Assembly: GCF_001613045.1 (NCBI RefSeq)
Contig: NZ_BDBP01000035.1
Span: forward strand, 1-64,000
DNA length: 64,000 nt
Direction: 5' to 3'
From: Nocardia lijiangensis NBRC 108240
GTDB lineage: Bacteria > Actinomycetota > Actinomycetes > Mycobacteriales > Mycobacteriaceae
The position numbers and the translations under genes were made by a program. Positions 61,714 through 64,000 of this stretch are shown in pieces. Under the pieces are notes generated by a model that worked only from the letters and a program-made list of their open reading frames with translations, was not told the origin of the DNA and searched no databases. Numbering within the stretch: the first letter of the stretch is position 1; each line of letters begins with the position of its first letter.

Positions 61714-62870
61714 CCGACTTCCTTTCCACCGGCAGCCTGCCCGAGGACTACCGCGACCTGGCGCTGACGGTGCGCGATTTCGCCCAGCAGGTGGTGGCCC
61801 CGGTGGCCGCCGAGCACGACGCGAACCACACCTTCCCGTACGAGGTCGTCGCGGGCATGGCCGACATGGGCCTGTTCGGCCTGCCCTTCCCCGAGGAGTA
61901 CGGCGGCATGGGCGGCGACTACTTCGCGCTGTGCCTCGCGCTCGAAGAGCTCGGCAAGGTCGACCAGAGCGTGGCCATCACCCTGGAGGCAGGCGTCTCG
62001 CTCGGCGCCATGCCGGTCTACCGCTTCGGTGACGACAAGCAGAAGCAGGAGTGGCTGCCGCAGCTGACCAGCGGCCGCTCGCTGGCCGCCTTCGGGCTCA
62101 CCGAACCGGACGCGGGCAGCGACGCGGGCGGCACCACCACCAAGGCGGTGCTGGACGACGGCACGTGGCTCATCAACGGCCGCAAGCAGTTCATCACCAA
62201 CTCCGGCACCGACATCACCAAGCTGGTCACGGTGACGGCGGTGACCGGGACGACCGGAGGCAAGAAGGAGATCTCCACCATCCTGGTGCCTACCGACACC
62301 CCGGGCTTCGTCGCCGAGCCCGCCTACAACAAGGTCGGCTGGAACGCCTCGGACACTCACCCGCTCAGCTTCACCGACGTGCGCGTCCCCGAGGAGAACC
62401 TGCTCGGCGAGCGCGGCCGCGGCTACGCCAACTTCCTGCGCATCCTGGACGAGGGCCGCATCGCGATCGCCGCGCTCTCGGTGGGCGCGGCCCAGGGCTG
62501 TGTCGACGAGAGCGTGCGCTACGCCAAGGAACGGCTCGCCTTCGGCCAGCCCATCGGCCGCAACCAGGCCATCGCCTTCAAGATCGCCCGCATGGAGACC
62601 CGCGCGCACGCCGCGCGCACCGCCTACTACGACGCCGCCGCGCTGATGCTCGCGGGTAAGCCGTTCAAGAAGCAGGCCTCCATCGCCAAGCTGGTGGCCA
62701 GCGAGGCCGCGATGGACAACGCCCGCGACGCCACCCAGATCTTCGGCGGCAACGGCTTCATGAACGAATACGCTGTGGCCAGGCATTACCGCGACAGCAA
62801 GATCCTGGAAATCGGCGAGGGCACGACGGAGGTGCAGCTGATGCTGATCGGACGGGAGTTGGGGTTGTGA
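61710..62870 (+). CDS. fadE19: Acyl-CoA dehydrogenase (isovaleryl-CoA dehydrogenase-type)
   Basis: 386 residues from ATG 61710, overlapping the accA1 stop, with GAAGGA upstream. FAD enzyme introducing the alpha-beta double bond into an acyl-CoA. Seen: [67 protein letters not shown] and the end [16 protein letters not shown], whose GEGTTE carries the expected catalytic Glu. In this operon the likely substrate is isovaleryl-CoA or another branched short acyl-CoA, supplying 3-methylcrotonyl-CoA to AccA1/AccD1. Symbol by order and similarity to Rv2500c. Confidence 0.9.
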   Translation: MTDFLSTGSLPEDYRDLALTVRDFAQQVVAPVAAEHDANHTFPYEVVAGMADMGLFGLPFPEEYGGMGGDYFALCLALEELGKVDQSVAITLEAGVSLGAMPVYRFGDDKQKQEWLPQLTSGRSLAAFGLTEPDAGSDAGGTTTKAVLDDGTWLINGRKQFITNSGTDITKLVTVTAVTGTTGGKKEISTILVPTDTPGFVAEPAYNKVGWNASDTHPLSFTDVRVPEENLLGERGRGYANFLRILDEGRIAIAALSVGAAQGCVDESVRYAKERLAFGQPIGRNQAIAFKIARMETRAHAARTAYYDAAALMLAGKPFKKQASIAKLVASEAAMDNARDATQIFGGNGFMNEYAVARHYRDSKILEIGEGTTEVQLMLIGRELGL

Positions 62871-63349
62871 CTGAACGTCGAATCATTCAGCGCGGCTTGT
62901 GGTTCGAGGAGTTCGAGACCGACGTCGTCTACGAGCACCGGCCGGGACGCACCATCACCGAGGCCGACAACGTCCTGTTCACCACGCTGACCATGAACAC
63001 CCAGGCGCTGCACCTGGACGCCGCCTTCAGCGACGCGCTGCCACCGTTCAACAAGCGGCTGGTGAACTCCATGTTCACGCTGTCCACGCTGGTCGGGCTC
63101 TCGGTGGCGCAGCTGACGCAGGGCACCATCGTGGCGAACCTCGGCTTCTCCGAGATCAGCTTCCCCAAGCCGCTGTTCCACGGCGACACCATGTACGCCG
63201 AGACCGTGATCGTCGACAAGCGCGAATCCAAGTCGCGGCCGGGCGAGGGCATCGTGACCTTCGCCCACACCGCCCGCAACCAGCACGGCGAGGTGGTGGC
63301 GACCGCCACCCGCAAGACGCTGGTCCGCAAGGCTCCGGAGCAGGCATGA
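62867..63349 (+). CDS. MaoC-like (R)-specific enoyl-CoA hydratase
   Basis: 160 residues from GTG 62867, overlapping the fadE19 stop. Hot-dog fold hydratase: EEFETDVVYEHRPGRTITEA with the hydratase motif around DNVLFTTLTMNTQALHLDA (Asp and the downstream residues), and NSMFTLSTLVGLSVAQLTQG. Counterpart of Rv2499c at the same position. It probably hydrates a branched or unsaturated acyl-CoA, and its product may be cleaved by the next enzyme. The exact substrate is not shown. Confidence 0.88.
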   Translation: MTERRIIQRGLWFEEFETDVVYEHRPGRTITEADNVLFTTLTMNTQALHLDAAFSDALPPFNKRLVNSMFTLSTLVGLSVAQLTQGTIVANLGFSEISFPKPLFHGDTMYAETVIVDKRESKSRPGEGIVTFAHTARNQHGEVVATATRKTLVRKAPEQA

Positions 63350-64000
63350 CGTGGCAGATGGCCGGGCCCGGCTGGCTCTTCTGCCCCGCCGACCGGCCCG
63401 AACGCTACGAGAAGGCAGCCGCGGCCGCCGACGTGGTGATCATCGACCTGGAAGACGGTGTGGCCGCGGCGGACAAGGCCGGGGCTCGCGCGGCCCTGAT
63501 CGCCACCCCGCTCGATCCCGAGACCACCGTGGTGCGGGTCAACGCGGCGGGCACCGACGAGCACGCGCTCGATCTCGCCGCCTTGGCCGAGACCGGATAC
63601 CGCCGCATCATGCTGCCGAAAACCGAATCCGCCGAACAGATCACGGCATTGCCGGATTACGAGGTGATCGCGCTCGTGGAATCGCCGCTCGGCGCGCTCA
63701 CGATCGAGCGAGCGGTCCTGGCGCGCAACACGATCGGCGTCATGTGGGGCGCGGAGGACCTGATCGCCGGTCTGGGCGGGACCGGGAGCAGGCACGCCGA
63801 CGGTAGCTATCGCGATGTGGCGCGTCACGTCCGCTCCAGCGTGCTGCTCGCCGCCAAGGCCTACGGCAAGTTCGCCCTCGACTCGGTGTATCTGAGCATT
63901 CGCGATCTCGACGGGCTGCGCGCCGAGTCCGACGACGCGGTGGCCGTCGGCTTCGACGCGAAGGTCGCGATCCACCCGAGCCAGGTGCCGGTGATCCGCG
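63346..64000 (+). CDS. citE: CitE-like beta-hydroxyacyl-CoA lyase (partial)
   Basis: The first 218 residues; the gene runs off the right edge. ATG 63346 overlaps the maoC stop. HpcH/HpaI/CitE TIM-barrel features: GWLFCPADRPERYEKA, VVIIDLEDGVA with metal-site acids, RIMLPKTES, ALVESPLGAL with the metal-binding Glu, and MWGAEDLIAGLGG. Counterpart of Rv2498c, described as a stand-alone CitE that cleaves (R)-3-hydroxy-acyl-CoA compounds. In this operon it would give acetyl-CoA-type products at the end of leucine breakdown. bkdABC genes might follow outside the window, as in mycobacteria. Confidence 0.9.
   Translation, partial: MTWQMAGPGWLFCPADRPERYEKAAAAADVVIIDLEDGVAAADKAGARAALIATPLDPETTVVRVNAAGTDEHALDLAALAETGYRRIMLPKTESAEQITALPDYEVIALVESPLGALTIERAVLARNTIGVMWGAEDLIAGLGGTGSRHADGSYRDVARHVRSSVLLAAKAYGKFALDSVYLSIRDLDGLRAESDDAVAVGFDAKVAIHPSQVPVIR

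Overview
The window is GC-rich DNA with dense, often overlapping genes. It most likely comes from a Mycobacteriales actinomycete, probably Nocardia or a close relative. The reasons are the accD1-accA1-fadE19-maoC-citE order at the right end (the leucine-degradation locus of mycobacteria and nocardiae), an F420-type flavin reductase, a TetR-YqeB pair, an ESX-type toxin with a CpnT-like N-terminal domain, and a giant single-gene NRPS. The genus is an inference; no rRNA or other marker is present.

Layout. 1-1.9 kb (+): end of a peroxiredoxin-like gene, a DUF1772 membrane protein, a tautomerase-like/YHS fusion and a 72-residue exported peptide. 2.0-3.3 kb (-): a TetR regulator and a YqeB-like membrane protein. 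3.4-40.5 kb (-): one NRPS gene of 12,368 codons with ten complete modules, starting at a TTG codon. 41.1-52.3 kb (+): a polymorphic-toxin locus with a 2,979-residue toxin, an immunity-like gene nested inside it in another frame, two Imm49-type genes and an orphan small gene. 52.7-54.1 kb (-): cobM and an F420-type reductase. 54.2-57.3 kb: a LysR regulator divergent from an MHS transporter and a 3-hydroxybutyrate dehydrogenase. 57.4-64 kb: a TetR regulator divergent from the accD1-accA1-fadE19-maoC-citE operon, which runs off the right edge.

The NRPS. It begins with an EntF-like condensation domain, as expected for an acylated start. Pocket residues read by eye give Thr at modules 2, 5 and 8 and Ser at modules 3, 4, 7 and 9. 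Module 6 looks hydrophobic and has an intact epimerase, and modules 1 and 10 are unassigned. The predicted chain is a hydroxyl-rich acyl-decapeptide. The end of the enzyme is odd: the module 10 epimerase has lost its catalytic residues, and it is followed by a complete condensation domain and about 245 residues of a decayed adenylation domain. There is no carrier or thioesterase domain, so chain release is unexplained.

The toxin locus. The toxin reads WXG100-like domain, hydrophobic segment, about 1,000 residues of repeats, a decayed metzincin-like domain, a papain-fold (Tox-PL) domain, more linker, and a PD-(D/E)xK nuclease-like tip. A 179-codon gene resembling YrhB/Imm35 immunity proteins, with a strong AAGGAGG site, lies entirely inside this ORF in a different frame just after the Tox-PL domain. 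This looks like two toxin-immunity cassettes fused into one ORF over the first immunity gene. It and the NRPS terminus are the two most unusual things in the window.
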